Assembly: GCF_007896845.1 (NCBI RefSeq)
Contig: NZ_VOHS01000002.1
Span: 186,001-250,000, forward strand
Origin: Chitinophaga pinensis
GTDB taxonomy: Bacteria; Bacteroidota; Bacteroidia; Chitinophagales; Chitinophagaceae
Length of the DNA: 64,000 nucleotides
Direction: 5' to 3'
Shown: one piece after another, positions 25,448 through 35,499 of the stretch
Numbering within the stretch: position 1 is the first letter of the stretch
How the letters are laid out: each line of letters starts with the position of its first letter
Made by a program: the position numbers and the translations under genes
Notes under the pieces: model-generated
Databases searched by the model: none
What the model saw: the letters and a program-made list of their open reading frames with translations, nothing else
What the model was told of the DNA's origin: nothing

Positions 25448-27553
25448 GTGGAAGTAAAGAAAGACATATTGTGGCGTGTGTATCTGTGCTTTATTGGCAT
25501 GGGACTGTTTGGTGTGGCAATCCTGATAAAAATATTCCTGGTACAGAACATCGAAGGCAACTATTGGCGCAGTATGGCAGATAGCCTGCATACCCGCTAC
25601 GTTTCCCTCGAGGCAGACAGGGGTACTATATATTCTGAAGAAGGCCGTATGCTTTCCACATCCATTCCTTATTTCAATTTAAGGGTGGATTTCGCTGCTG
25701 ATGGCCTGAGAGAAAAAAATGGTAAGATATTCAAGGCGAACGTTGATTCCCTGGCTATCTGCCTCTCTCAACTCTTCAAAGACCATACGCCAAAAGAATA
25801 TAGAAATATTCTGAATGAAGGCTACACACGTAAAGACAGATACTACCTCCTGAAAAGAGATGTACTGTTTGTACAATATCAGGCAGTCCGCAACTTTCCC
25901 ATGTTCAGACTCGGAAAGAATAAAGGTGGCCTGATCGCAGAAACGAAAAACAAACGTATTAACCCCTTCAAACTATTGGCTAACCGCACAATAGGATTGT
26001 CAAGGGAAAATGCACAGAACGTAGGTCTCGAAAGGACCTACGATAACTTTTTAAAAGGCGTTACCGGTAAAAGACTGATGCGCCGTATCGCCGGTGGAAC
26101 ATTTGTTCCCGTGGAAGGATACGATATCGAACCTGAAAACGGCCGTGATATCATCACCACCATCGACGTGAATATGCAGGACATCGCTGAAACAGCCCTC
26201 ATGAATATGATGGTAAGCAATGAAGCGGAAAACGGAACCTGCATCCTCATGGAAGTGAAAACCGGAAAGATAAAAGCTATTGCCAACTTAGGACGTCAGC
26301 CTGATGGCAGCTACTGGGAGGATATGAACTATGCCCTCCGTGTAGGTGAACCAGGCTCCACTTTCAAACTGGCTACCGTGATCGCTGCCCTGGAAGACCA
26401 GTATGTCACCATGAACGATCAGGTAAACCTGAATGAAGGACGCCTCCAGATAGGTAAAAGAACTGTTTTTGATTCTGAGCCTCACCCGGGACAAACAAAC
26501 GTTAGCATCAAACACGCTTTCGAATTGAGTTCCAACGTGGGGATGGCCCAGCTGGCCATGCGCTGTTACGCAAAAAAGCCCAATGACTTTGTGGCACACC
26601 TGCGTAAACTGAACCTGGATAAAGTAACTGGTATTGATCTCGTAGGAGAAGGTAAACCGGTGATCAAAAGCACAAAATCCAAGACCTGGAGCGCTACCAG
26701 CTTACCCTGGATGTCTTTCGGTTATGAAGTGCTGGTAAGTCCGCTGCAGACCTGTATGCTGTATAACGCAGTCGCCAACAATGGCAAAATGATGAAGCCT
26801 TACCTCGTAAACGCCATCATGGAATACGGTCAGCCGGTAAAAGACTTCGATCCTGAAGTGGTCATGGACAGTATCTGTTCACAGAACACTTTAAGACAAG
26901 TGAGGTCCATGCTCGAAGGCGTAGTAACAAATGGTACAGGCCGCGCACTCTGGACACCTTACTACAAGCTCGCCGGTAAAACGGGTACAGCGCTGGTAGC
27001 AAACGGTAAAGACGGTTATAAGGAAAAGATTTATCAGTCTTCCTTCGCCGGATACTTCCCCGCCAACGATCCACAGTTCACCTGTGTAGTCGTGATCAAG
27101 AACAAGCTAAATGCGGTGAAGTTCTATGGAGGCGCAGTAGCAGGACCGGTATTCCGCGAAGTGGCAGACAAACTGTACGCAATCGCATTAGAAAAACAAA
27201 GACCCATGCGCGCCTCTGTTGCAATAGATACATTGCTGGCGTTTAAAAACGGACAGGGACGCGAATGGAAAACCATATTAAACACACTCGATCTGCCCAT
27301 GCAGGGTGCTGTAGGTAACAGCAACTGGGTAAGTCCCAGAGTGAATGATAAGAAGATCACCTTCGCCGCCATCAAACAGGCAAAAGGTGGTGTGCCGGAT
27401 GTAACGGGGATGGGACTGAAAGATGCACTGTATCTGCTGGAGAATGCAGGAATGCGGGTGATTGTCAGAGGCGCGGGAAAAGTGACTAACCAGTCAATAC
27501 CAGGCGGCTCCTTATTGGAAAGAAACCAGACTATCGTAATAGAACTGAGCTAA
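25448..27553 (+). CDS. ftsI: Division-specific peptidoglycan transpeptidase FtsI (PBP3) with PASTA domain
   Basis: Crosslinks septal peptidoglycan. 701 residues from a GTG start. Membrane anchor at about 13-32; class B PBP dimerisation region (SLEADRGTIYSEEGRML); transpeptidase motifs Ser304-x-x-Lys307 (GSTFKLAT), SSN at 361-363, and KTGT at 511-514; a C-terminal PASTA domain (about 640-701, GGVPDVTGMGLKDALYLL...). Length and motifs are intact. It follows ftsL by 21 nt and precedes murE by 6 nt. Confidence 0.95.
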   Translation: MEVKKDILWRVYLCFIGMGLFGVAILIKIFLVQNIEGNYWRSMADSLHTRYVSLEADRGTIYSEEGRMLSTSIPYFNLRVDFAADGLREKNGKIFKANVDSLAICLSQLFKDHTPKEYRNILNEGYTRKDRYYLLKRDVLFVQYQAVRNFPMFRLGKNKGGLIAETKNKRINPFKLLANRTIGLSRENAQNVGLERTYDNFLKGVTGKRLMRRIAGGTFVPVEGYDIEPENGRDIITTIDVNMQDIAETALMNMMVSNEAENGTCILMEVKTGKIKAIANLGRQPDGSYWEDMNYALRVGEPGSTFKLATVIAALEDQYVTMNDQVNLNEGRLQIGKRTVFDSEPHPGQTNVSIKHAFELSSNVGMAQLAMRCYAKKPNDFVAHLRKLNLDKVTGIDLVGEGKPVIKSTKSKTWSATSLPWMSFGYEVLVSPLQTCMLYNAVANNGKMMKPYLVNAIMEYGQPVKDFDPEVVMDSICSQNTLRQVRSMLEGVVTNGTGRALWTPYYKLAGKTGTALVANGKDGYKEKIYQSSFAGYFPANDPQFTCVVVIKNKLNAVKFYGGAVAGPVFREVADKLYAIALEKQRPMRASVAIDTLLAFKNGQGREWKTILNTLDLPMQGAVGNSNWVSPRVNDKKITFAAIKQAKGGVPDVTGMGLKDALYLLENAGMRVIVRGAGKVTNQSIPGGSLLERNQTIVIELS

Positions 27554-27559
27554 AAGAGC

Positions 27560-29029
27560 ATGATGAAGACGCTGCGAGACATATTATACAATGTGAGCAT
27601 CCGTGAAGTACACGGCAGTACAGATACTGCTGTCAATTCGCTGAGCATCGACTCCAGAGCGGTAACGCAGGGAGGCGCATTTATCGCCATCAAAGGCGTG
27701 CATGCGGATGGTCACCTGTTTATTGACAAGGCGATCGCACAGGGAGCAGCAGTCATCATATGTGAAGAGTTGCCACAAAACCTTGACGATGGCCTTACCT
27801 ATGTATTGGTCAACAGCAGCGCGACTGCCGCAGGTGTGATTGCTGGTAACTATTACGATAATCCGTCTCATAAACTGAAACTGGTTGGCGTGACCGGTAC
27901 CAATGGTAAAACTACCATCGCTACCCTCCTGTTCCGCCTGTTCAGTAAGCTGCGTTTCCATTGCGGACTGCTGTCTACTGTACAAAATCAGATCGGTGAT
28001 AAGGTCGTACCGGCCACACATACCACCCCTGACGCTATCCACCTGAATGCTTTACTGGCAGACATGGTGGATGAAGGCTGTGAATATGTGTTCATGGAAG
28101 TCAGTTCACATGCGGTGCATCAGCAACGTATCGCAGGACTGAAATTCGCCGGTGGTATTTTCAGCAACATCACACATGATCATCTGGATTACCACAAGAC
28201 CTTTGACGAGTATATCAAGGTGAAAAAAGCTTTCTTCGACGGACTGCCTGCAACGGCCTTCGCACTCACCAACCTGGATGACAAGCGGGGAAATGTAATG
28301 CTGCAGAACACAAAGGCGAAGAAACAGTCATACAGTCTGAAAACAGTGGCCGACTTCAAGGGTAAAATTTTGGAGAACAACCTGACAGGACTGATCATGA
28401 CGGTGAATGAAAAGGAAGTACACTTCCGCCTGATCGGAGAATTCAATGCATACAACCTGCTGGCTGTATATGGCACAGCCATATTGCTGGGACAGGATAA
28501 AGACGAAGTACTGCAGGCGCTTAGCGACCTGTCAGGCGCAGAAGGAAGATTTGATTATATCACTTCTGCAAAAGACAGGATCATCGGTATTGTGGACTAT
28601 GCACATACGCCTGACGCATTGCTGAATGTACTTGCTACCATTAAAAACCTGCGCAAAGGCAACGAGCAGGTGATCACTGTAGTAGGATGCGGCGGTGACC
28701 GTGATACGGCTAAACGCCCTGTTATGGCAGCAGCAGCCACAGAACATAGTGACAAGGTGATCCTGACATCTGACAATCCGCGCTCGGAAGATCCTGTAGC
28801 CATCATACAACAGATGGAAGCAGGTATACCGGTGCATCAGAAAAGAAAGGCACTGTCTATTACAGATAGAAAAGAAGCCATCAAGACAGCTATCAGCCTC
28901 GCTAATCCGGATGATATCATCCTGATTGCCGGCAAAGGCCACGAGAAATACCAGGAGATTCAGGGAGTAAAACATCCCTTCGATGATAAAAAGGTATTGC
29001 TTGAGATGCTGGAACTAATGGGGAAATAA
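27560..29029 (+). CDS. murE: UDP-MurNAc-tripeptide synthetase (MurE), meso-diaminopimelate type
   Basis: Adds the third amino acid to the peptidoglycan precursor. 489 residues. ATP-binding VTGTNGKTTIATLL (about 112-125), the substrate region THTTPDAIHLN, and the C-terminal DNPRSEDP, whose DNPR motif marks enzymes that add meso-diaminopimelate. KGHEKYQEI lies near the end. No murF follows as it would in E. coli; instead mraY follows after an 81-nt repeat-rich gap. Confidence 0.95.
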   Translation: MMKTLRDILYNVSIREVHGSTDTAVNSLSIDSRAVTQGGAFIAIKGVHADGHLFIDKAIAQGAAVIICEELPQNLDDGLTYVLVNSSATAAGVIAGNYYDNPSHKLKLVGVTGTNGKTTIATLLFRLFSKLRFHCGLLSTVQNQIGDKVVPATHTTPDAIHLNALLADMVDEGCEYVFMEVSSHAVHQQRIAGLKFAGGIFSNITHDHLDYHKTFDEYIKVKKAFFDGLPATAFALTNLDDKRGNVMLQNTKAKKQSYSLKTVADFKGKILENNLTGLIMTVNEKEVHFRLIGEFNAYNLLAVYGTAILLGQDKDEVLQALSDLSGAEGRFDYITSAKDRIIGIVDYAHTPDALLNVLATIKNLRKGNEQVITVVGCGGDRDTAKRPVMAAAATEHSDKVILTSDNPRSEDPVAIIQQMEAGIPVHQKRKALSITDRKEAIKTAISLANPDDIILIAGKGHEKYQEIQGVKHPFDDKKVLLEMLELMGK

Positions 29030-29030
29030 C

Positions 29031-29064
29031 GACAACTGACAACTGAGACAACTAACTGACAACT
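29031..29064. repeat. GACAACT short direct repeats between murE and mraY
   Basis: Four copies of GACAACT at 29031, 29038, 29047 and 29058, with variable 0-4 nt spacing, starting 1 nt after the murE stop codon. Confidence 0.7.
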
Positions 29065-29110
29065 CCTGTAAGTAACGACTACAGGCTATTGACCGAGACT
29101 AACTAACAAT

Positions 29111-30360
29111 ATGCTATATTACTTATTTAACTATCTCAAATCATTAAACTTCAGCGGTAGCGGGATGTTTCAATTCATCACGTTCCGGGTGACCATGGCA
29201 TTGCTGCTGTCGTTAGCGATTTCCCTGTTATTAGGTAAACGCATTGTGAAGTATCTCCAGCGTAAACAGATCGGTGAAACCATCCGTGATCTGGGACTGG
29301 CAGGAGAAAACTCCAAAAAAGGTACCCCTACAATGGGCGGTCTCATCATCCTGTCTTCCATACTCATTCCTACCCTGCTGTTTGCACAGATCAAAACGGT
29401 GTATATCTGGCTGATGCTGCTCTGTACAGTGTGGCTGGGACTGATTGGTTTTCTGGATGACTATATCAAAGTCTTCAAAAAAATAAAGAAGGACTTGCTG
29501 GTAAGTTTAAAGTGCTCGGACAGATAGGTCTGGGCATCATCATAGGCAGTACACTGTATTTCAACGATAACGTAGTGATTTCACGTGAGATCATCGGCGG
29601 TAAAAAACTCGCTCCGTATGAAAGAACAGTGAATCATCAGGAGAGAGTTACAAAAGATGGACACAGATTTGCAGATGTAAAGACACCGATCACCACCATC
29701 CCTTTTGTAAAGAATCATGAGTTCAACTATGCCAAACTGATTTCCTGGATGGGACCAGGTGCTGAGAAATATACATTCATTCTCTACATCCTGATCGTGA
29801 TTGTGATCATCACGGCAGTGTCTAACGGGGCCAACCTGACAGACGGACTGGATGGGCTGGCAACAGGTGTATCCGCAGTAATAGGTGTGTGTCTTGGGAT
29901 CTTCGCCTATGTATCCGGTAACATACAGTTTGCCGAATATCTGAACATTATGTACATCCCCAACCTGGGTGAATTGTCCATCTTCATTGCAGCCTTTGTG
30001 GGTGCGTGTGTGGGCTTCCTCTGGTACAACGCTTATCCGGCGCAGGTATTCATGGGTGATACCGGAAGTCTTGCACTGGGTGGTATAATTGCTTCTATCG
30101 CGATTATCGTGAGAAAAGAGCTCCTGATCCCGATCTTCTGTGGTGTGTTCCTGATAGAAAACCTCAGCGTAGTGCTGCAGGTGTCCTACTTCAAATACAC
30201 CAAGAAAAAGTATGGCGAAGGCAGACGCATATTTAAAATGTCTCCGCTTCACCATCACTATCAGAAACTGGGATATCATGAAAGTAAAATTGCGGTAAGA
30301 TTCTGGATCGTGACCATCATCTGTGCAGCAGTATCAATAGCAACGTTAAAAATGAGATAA
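29111..30360 (+). pseudogene. mraY: MraY (phospho-MurNAc-pentapeptide translocase), interrupted by a -1 nt frameshift in an A7 tract
   Basis: Makes lipid I by transferring phospho-MurNAc-pentapeptide to undecaprenyl phosphate at the membrane; essential. The 5' part (29111-29527) reads through the conserved [11 protein letters not shown] (Asp116, Asp117) and then goes out of frame. The rest reads in another frame from [10 protein letters not shown], with [22 protein letters not shown] and the terminal HHHYQK, to a stop at 30358-30360. If A7 at 29477-29483 were A8, the junction would read [21 protein letters not shown], a normal MraY of 416 residues. All flanking genes are intact, so a sequencing or assembly error, or frameshifting/slippage at the A-tract, is more likely than true loss. 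The second half must not be read as a separate gene. Confidence 0.9.
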
Positions 30361-30362
30361 AC

Positions 30363-31703
30363 ATGCAAAAGAAACTCATCATACTTGGAGCCGGTGAAAG
30401 CGGTATCGGTGCTGCCCTTTTGGGTAAGCAGCAGGGGTATGATGTATTTGTCTCTGATGGCGGTGCTATAAAAGACATCTATAAACAGGAGCTGGCAGTT
30501 AACCACATTCCTTTTGAGGAGGGTCAACATTCCTGGGATGTGATATTGAATGCAGATGAGATCATTAAGAGTCCGGGTATTCCTGAGAAGAGCGAATTGA
30601 TGAAAAAGGTTCGCGAAAAACAGGTATCTGTGATCTCTGAAATAGAATTCGCTTACCGGTTCAGCAAAGACAGCAAAGTCATTGCTATCACCGGGAGCAA
30701 CGGCAAAAGCACAACAACGGCGCTCACCTTCAACATCTTTGAAACAGCAGGACTACATGCTGCAATGGTGGGAAATATCGGCCTCAGTTACGCGAGGCAG
30801 GTAGCGACAGCGCCGGCGGATTATTACATTGTAGAAGTGAGTAGTTTTCAACTGGACGATATCAGGGATTTTAAACCAAACGTCGCTATTCTGTTGAACA
30901 TAACACCAGATCATCTGGACCGTTATGACTACAAAATGGCGAATTATGTGGCGTCAAAATTCCGCATAGCGATGAATCAGGGACCGGAAGATTATTTCGT
31001 GTATTGTATAGATGATCCTGAAATCACGAATTATCTGAAGGAACATACTATTTATTCAACAACAATACCGTTTACTATCATGGAACCATTAAAGCAAGGA
31101 GGATTTATGGCAAACGAACAGGTGAACATCCAGGTTAATGATGAGCCAATGATCGTATCTATGTATGATCTCGCATTGAAAGGCAAACATAACCTGTACA
31201 ATTCGATGGCAGCTGGTATTGCGGGGCGAACGATGGACATCAGAAAGGAGAAGATTCGGGAGAGCCTGACCTCTTTCAAGAGCCTCGAGCACCGGATGGA
31301 GTATGTGGCAACGGTACGCGGCGTGGATTTCATTAATGATAGTAAAGCAACAAACGTTAATTCTCTGTGGTTTGCCCTGGAAAGCATGGAACACCCGGTA
31401 GTCCTTGTGATGGGAGGTGTGGATAAAGGCAATGACTATAGTGCAATACGCGATCTGGTAAAAGAAAAAGTAAAAGCGATCATCTGTCTTGGCGTTGATA
31501 ATTCACCTATACAGGATGCATTATCAGGTTATACACCGGTGATGATAGATACACGTAGTATGAAAGATGCAGTCAATGCAGCTTTTCAGTATGCGGCTAA
31601 AGGAGATGTGGTACTGCTCTCTCCTGCCTGCGCCAGCTTTGATCTCTTCAAGAATTATGAAGACAGAGGCCGGCAGTTCAAGGAAGCAGTAAAAGAACTG
31701 TAA
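30363..31703 (+). CDS. murD: UDP-MurNAc-L-alanine:D-glutamate ligase (MurD)
   Basis: Adds D-glutamate to UDP-MurNAc-L-Ala. 446 residues. N-terminal Rossmann segment LIILGAGESGIGAALLG, ATP-binding AITGSNGKSTTTALT, EVSSFQLDDI, LNITPDHLDRYD and the C-terminal LLSPACASFDLFKNYEDRG, all characteristic of MurD. It starts 2 nt after the mraY stop. Confidence 0.96.
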   Translation: MQKKLIILGAGESGIGAALLGKQQGYDVFVSDGGAIKDIYKQELAVNHIPFEEGQHSWDVILNADEIIKSPGIPEKSELMKKVREKQVSVISEIEFAYRFSKDSKVIAITGSNGKSTTTALTFNIFETAGLHAAMVGNIGLSYARQVATAPADYYIVEVSSFQLDDIRDFKPNVAILLNITPDHLDRYDYKMANYVASKFRIAMNQGPEDYFVYCIDDPEITNYLKEHTIYSTTIPFTIMEPLKQGGFMANEQVNIQVNDEPMIVSMYDLALKGKHNLYNSMAAGIAGRTMDIRKEKIRESLTSFKSLEHRMEYVATVRGVDFINDSKATNVNSLWFALESMEHPVVLVMGGVDKGNDYSAIRDLVKEKVKAIICLGVDNSPIQDALSGYTPVMIDTRSMKDAVNAAFQYAAKGDVVLLSPACASFDLFKNYEDRGRQFKEAVKEL

Positions 31704-31755
31704 CCAGCCTGTATCGGGGTTTCGTACCAGATAGACAGGCACCAAAAAAGTTGAG

Positions 31756-32949
31756 ATGGATGTACTTCAGAGGACAAAAGGAGACAAAGTGATATGGACG
31801 ATCGTGATCTTCCTGTCACTGGTAAGCCTGCTCGCTGTTTACAGCGCCACGGGGTCCCTGGCGTATCGTGAGCAGGGTGGTCATACGGAGTATTATCTGT
31901 TCAAACAATTGAGCGTACTGGGAATGGGGTTGCTGATCATCTATTTCGCGCATCGGGTAAATTATACTATTTACTCCCGTGCTGCACAGATAGGGTTTAT
32001 CATCTCAATTCCTTTGCTTGTATACACACTGGCATTCGGACATAGTCTGAACGATGCCAGCCGGTGGATCCGTCTGCCGGTGATCAATCTGACCTTCCAG
32101 ACATCGGATGTGGCTAAACTGGCCATATTCATGTATGTAAGCCGTCAGCTGTCAAGACGCCAGCACATCATTACCGATTTTAAGAAAGGCTTTCTGCCGA
32201 TCATTATACCGGTAGCTATAGTATGTGCGCTGATCATGCCGGCTAACATGTCAACTGCATTGTTGCTGGGCGCGAGTTGTATGATACTGTGCTTTATTGG
32301 CCGGGTACCTGTCAGGTTCCTGGCTTCGATGGTAATAGCCGGTCTCGTAATGATCATGTTGATAATAGGTATTGCTGTAGCCACAGGTAACCCGATGCGT
32401 CTGGAAACCTGGAAGAAAAGGGTGGAACATTTCGTGTCAAAAGACAAAGACGAACTGCCTTATCAGGTACAACAGGCTAACATCGCCATCGCAGGTGGCG
32501 GCGTTATCGGAAAAGGTCCGGGCAACAGCACCCAAAGAAACTTTCTTCCTCATGCGTATAGTGATTACATCTACGCAACAATTATTGAGGAGTATGGTAT
32601 ATTTGGCGCCTTTTTGATATTGATGGCCTATATGTTGCTATTGTTACGTAGTATCCGCATTTACAGAAAATGTCCCTATGCATTTGGCGCATTTCTGGCA
32701 GTAGGTCTCAGCGTCACACTTGCCATACAGGCACTGACTAACATGGCGGTGAATGTAGGGCTCTTTCCCGTAACAGGTGTTACGCTTCCGTTGGTGAGTA
32801 TGGGTGGTTCGTCCGTGATATTTACCAGTCTTGCAATAGGTATTATACTGAGTGTATCGCGCAACGTAGAAGACCTTGAAGGCAAAAGGATAGAACAGGA
32901 AAGAATAGCGAAAGTGATGGAACAGAATGGTATGCAACCAGCAGCTTAA
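31756..32949 (+). CDS. ftsW: Septal peptidoglycan glycosyltransferase FtsW
   Basis: SEDS-family polymerase that acts with FtsI. 397 residues with about ten membrane segments. Conserved stretches: SLLAVYSATGSLAYR, LNDASRWIRLP, the catalytic-loop region YQVQQANIAIAGGGVIGKGPGNS (split by the family glycine motif), FLPHAYSDYIYATIIEEYG, and TGVTLPLVSMGGSS. It lies 52 nt after murD and 29 nt before murG. Confidence 0.95.
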   Translation: MDVLQRTKGDKVIWTIVIFLSLVSLLAVYSATGSLAYREQGGHTEYYLFKQLSVLGMGLLIIYFAHRVNYTIYSRAAQIGFIISIPLLVYTLAFGHSLNDASRWIRLPVINLTFQTSDVAKLAIFMYVSRQLSRRQHIITDFKKGFLPIIIPVAIVCALIMPANMSTALLLGASCMILCFIGRVPVRFLASMVIAGLVMIMLIIGIAVATGNPMRLETWKKRVEHFVSKDKDELPYQVQQANIAIAGGGVIGKGPGNSTQRNFLPHAYSDYIYATIIEEYGIFGAFLILMAYMLLLLRSIRIYRKCPYAFGAFLAVGLSVTLAIQALTNMAVNVGLFPVTGVTLPLVSMGGSSVIFTSLAIGIILSVSRNVEDLEGKRIEQERIAKVMEQNGMQPAA

Positions 32950-32978
32950 AAAGAACTAAAAAAAGTAAATAAAAACAG

Positions 32979-34073
32979 ATGCAACGCAGAATTATCATAG
33001 CAGGTGGCGGTACAGGAGGACATATCTTCCCGGCCATTGCCATTGCCAATGCGTTGAAGAAGATAGATCCGGAAACGGAGATCCTTTTTGTAGGCGCCAA
33101 AGGAAAGATGGAGATGGAGAAAGTGCCACAGGCGGGCTACAAGATCGAAGGACTGGAAATAGCTGGTTTCAATCGTAGTAACATGTTGAAAAACCTGTTA
33201 TTACCGTTTAAGATATTAAAGAGCCTCGGACAGGCACGTCGTATCATCGATCAATTCCAGCCACAGGCAGTGGTTGGTGTAGGTGGGTACGCCAGCTTTC
33301 CGATCATGCGAAAAGCGCAGAGTAAAGGCATTCCCACACTGATACAGGAACAGAACTCTTTCGCCGGCAAGGCTAATATGTCGCTGGGTAAGAAAGCAAA
33401 AAAGATCTGTACCGGCTACGATGGCATGGAAAAATTCTTCCCTGCTGATAAGATCGTGGTAACCGGTAATCCTGTAAGAGGCAACATTACACAGTCATCC
33501 GTGACACGTGAAGAAGCAGCGCAGCATTTCGGTCTGCAGAGCGGTAAAACAACCGTATTTGCAGTAGGTGGCAGCCTTGGGGCTAAAGCCATCAACGAAG
33601 CACTGCATCCTATGCTGGCGAGTTTTGTGGAAAAGGATATTCAGCTGATCTGGCAGACAGGTAAGCCGTATTTCGAAACAGCAAAGAGTGCAGCCGCCGC
33701 ATATGCATCACACGTAAAAGTGTTTGAGTTCATCAACCTCATGGACTTTGCCTACAAAGCCGCAGACGTGGTGATATCACGTGCGGGTGCGCTGGCAATT
33801 GCTGAATTATGTGTGGTGAAAAAACCGGTCATATTCGTACCATATCCGTTTGCGGCAGAAGATCATCAGACCTTCAATGCGCAGAGTTTAGTGAATAAAA
33901 AGGCAGCCCTCATTATTAAAAATGATGAAGCGGCGACACAACTGGGGACAACATTATTCAGTCTGGTGCAGAACAAAGCACTGATGGAACAACTGGAAGA
34001 GAACATAGGAAAACTGGGCAATACCAACGCTGACATGGTCATCGCAAAACAGGTAATGGCATTAATAGGGTAA
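32979..34073 (+). CDS. murG: UDP-GlcNAc:lipid I transferase (MurG)
   Basis: Converts lipid I to lipid II on the inner face of the membrane. 364 residues, GT-B fold. N-terminal IIIAGGGTGGHIFPAIAIAN, VVGVGGYASFP, IQEQNSFAGKAN, AVGGSLGAKAIN, ISRAGALAIAELCVVKKP (UDP-GlcNAc site), and AAEDHQTFNA. All glycine-rich loops are intact. Confidence 0.96.
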   Translation: MQRRIIIAGGGTGGHIFPAIAIANALKKIDPETEILFVGAKGKMEMEKVPQAGYKIEGLEIAGFNRSNMLKNLLLPFKILKSLGQARRIIDQFQPQAVVGVGGYASFPIMRKAQSKGIPTLIQEQNSFAGKANMSLGKKAKKICTGYDGMEKFFPADKIVVTGNPVRGNITQSSVTREEAAQHFGLQSGKTTVFAVGGSLGAKAINEALHPMLASFVEKDIQLIWQTGKPYFETAKSAAAAYASHVKVFEFINLMDFAYKAADVVISRAGALAIAELCVVKKPVIFVPYPFAAEDHQTFNAQSLVNKKAALIIKNDEAATQLGTTLFSLVQNKALMEQLEENIGKLGNTNADMVIAKQVMALIG

Positions 34074-34089
34074 ATCACGTATTGAGAAA

Positions 34090-35481
34090 ATGGATCTGAA
34101 CAAAATAAAACGCGTCTACTTCATTGGCATAGGAGGCATCGGCATGAGCGCTATTGCACGCTTCTTTAATGAGAAGGGTATGCAGGTAAGCGGCTATGAC
34201 CGTACCGAAACGGCGCTTACACGCCAGCTGGCAGAAGAAGGCATGCAGATCCACTATACAGATGATGTGCAGCTGGCAGACCAGCAGGCAGACCTGATCG
34301 TGTACACCCCTGCTATCCCTGCTTCACATTCAGAATTGATCTGGTTCCGTGAGAAAGGTTTCGAAGTAGTGAAACGTAGCGATGTGCTGCAGGTGATCAC
34401 TAAAGAATTATATGCAATCACCGTTGGAGGTACACATGGTAAAACCACCACCTCTACACTGATCGCCCATATACTCAGACATACAGGTTATGGTTGTAAC
34501 GCCTTCCTCGGAGGTATCAGCGCCAACTATGACCGTAACTTCTGGAGTAGTGACAAACAGGTCGCTGTGATAGAAGCTGATGAATATGACCGTTCATTCC
34601 TGAAACTGCATCCCGATGTGGCAGTACTGACTGCCATTGACGCAGATCATCTGGATATCTACGGCACAGAAGAAGAAGTACAGGAAGCATTTATACAGTA
34701 TACCCGCAACATCAAAGCGAAAGGCACACTGGTGGCTAAGCTGGGATTACACCGCGCAGCAGAACTGAAAGGGGACAATCACATATGGTATCACCTCGAA
34801 GACAACAAAGCTGACATATATGCAGCCAATATACGCCCGGATGAAGGTGGATACAGATTTGATGTAATACAGCACAACTGGACACTGACAGACATCTATC
34901 TTCCGATTGGTGGTACACACAACATCGAGAATACAGTAGCAGCGATTGCAGTAGCACACCTGCTGGGTATTACAGATGAAAAGATCAAAGCAGCTATCGC
35001 TGACTTCAAAGGCATCAAACGTCGCTTTGAATACCTGGTAAAAAATGACTACCAGATATACATCGACGATTATGCACATCACCCGGAAGAACTGCGCGCG
35101 CTGATCAGCAGTGCACGTGCATTGTTCCCGGACAGAAAATGTGTCGTGCTGTTTCAGCCTCACCTGTATACACGCACACGCGACTTTGCAACAGGTTTTG
35201 CAGAGAGTCTGTCACTGGCTGATGAAGTACTGCTGCTGCCAATCTATCCCGCACGTGAACTGCCTATTGAAGGCGTACACAGTGAGATGATAGCGAGGAT
35301 GATCACAAAGCCCGTTCAGGTAGTACAGAAAGAAGATGTGCTCTCCTGGGTAAAAGCGAACAGCGCACCACTATTTATCACAGCAGGTGCCGGAGACATC
35401 GATCAGTTCCGGGAGCCTGTAGAGGAAATACTGAACGGAAAAGGTATCGTAGAAAACGAAGAAGTAAAAAAGAAAGCTTAA
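34090..35481 (+). CDS. murC: UDP-MurNAc:L-alanine ligase (MurC)
   Basis: First amino-acid ligase of the peptidoglycan stem peptide. 463 residues. N-terminal YFIGIGGIGMSAIARFF, ATP-binding VGGTHGKTTTSTLIA, VIEADEYDRSFLKL, IDADHLDIYG, and IDDYAHHPEELRA followed by LFQPHLYTRTRDFA. Normal length. It lies 16 nt after murG and 18 nt before ftsQ. Confidence 0.96.
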   Translation: MDLNKIKRVYFIGIGGIGMSAIARFFNEKGMQVSGYDRTETALTRQLAEEGMQIHYTDDVQLADQQADLIVYTPAIPASHSELIWFREKGFEVVKRSDVLQVITKELYAITVGGTHGKTTTSTLIAHILRHTGYGCNAFLGGISANYDRNFWSSDKQVAVIEADEYDRSFLKLHPDVAVLTAIDADHLDIYGTEEEVQEAFIQYTRNIKAKGTLVAKLGLHRAAELKGDNHIWYHLEDNKADIYAANIRPDEGGYRFDVIQHNWTLTDIYLPIGGTHNIENTVAAIAVAHLLGITDEKIKAAIADFKGIKRRFEYLVKNDYQIYIDDYAHHPEELRALISSARALFPDRKCVVLFQPHLYTRTRDFATGFAESLSLADEVLLLPIYPARELPIEGVHSEMIARMITKPVQVVQKEDVLSWVKANSAPLFITAGAGDIDQFREPVEEILNGKGIVENEEVKKKA

Positions 35482-35499
35482 AACTGTAGGAAACACCCA

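Noticed and set aside
29512..30360. Second half of mraY read as a separate 282-residue gene
   Set aside because: Its first residues continue MraY exactly after a one-base correction; no initiation context.
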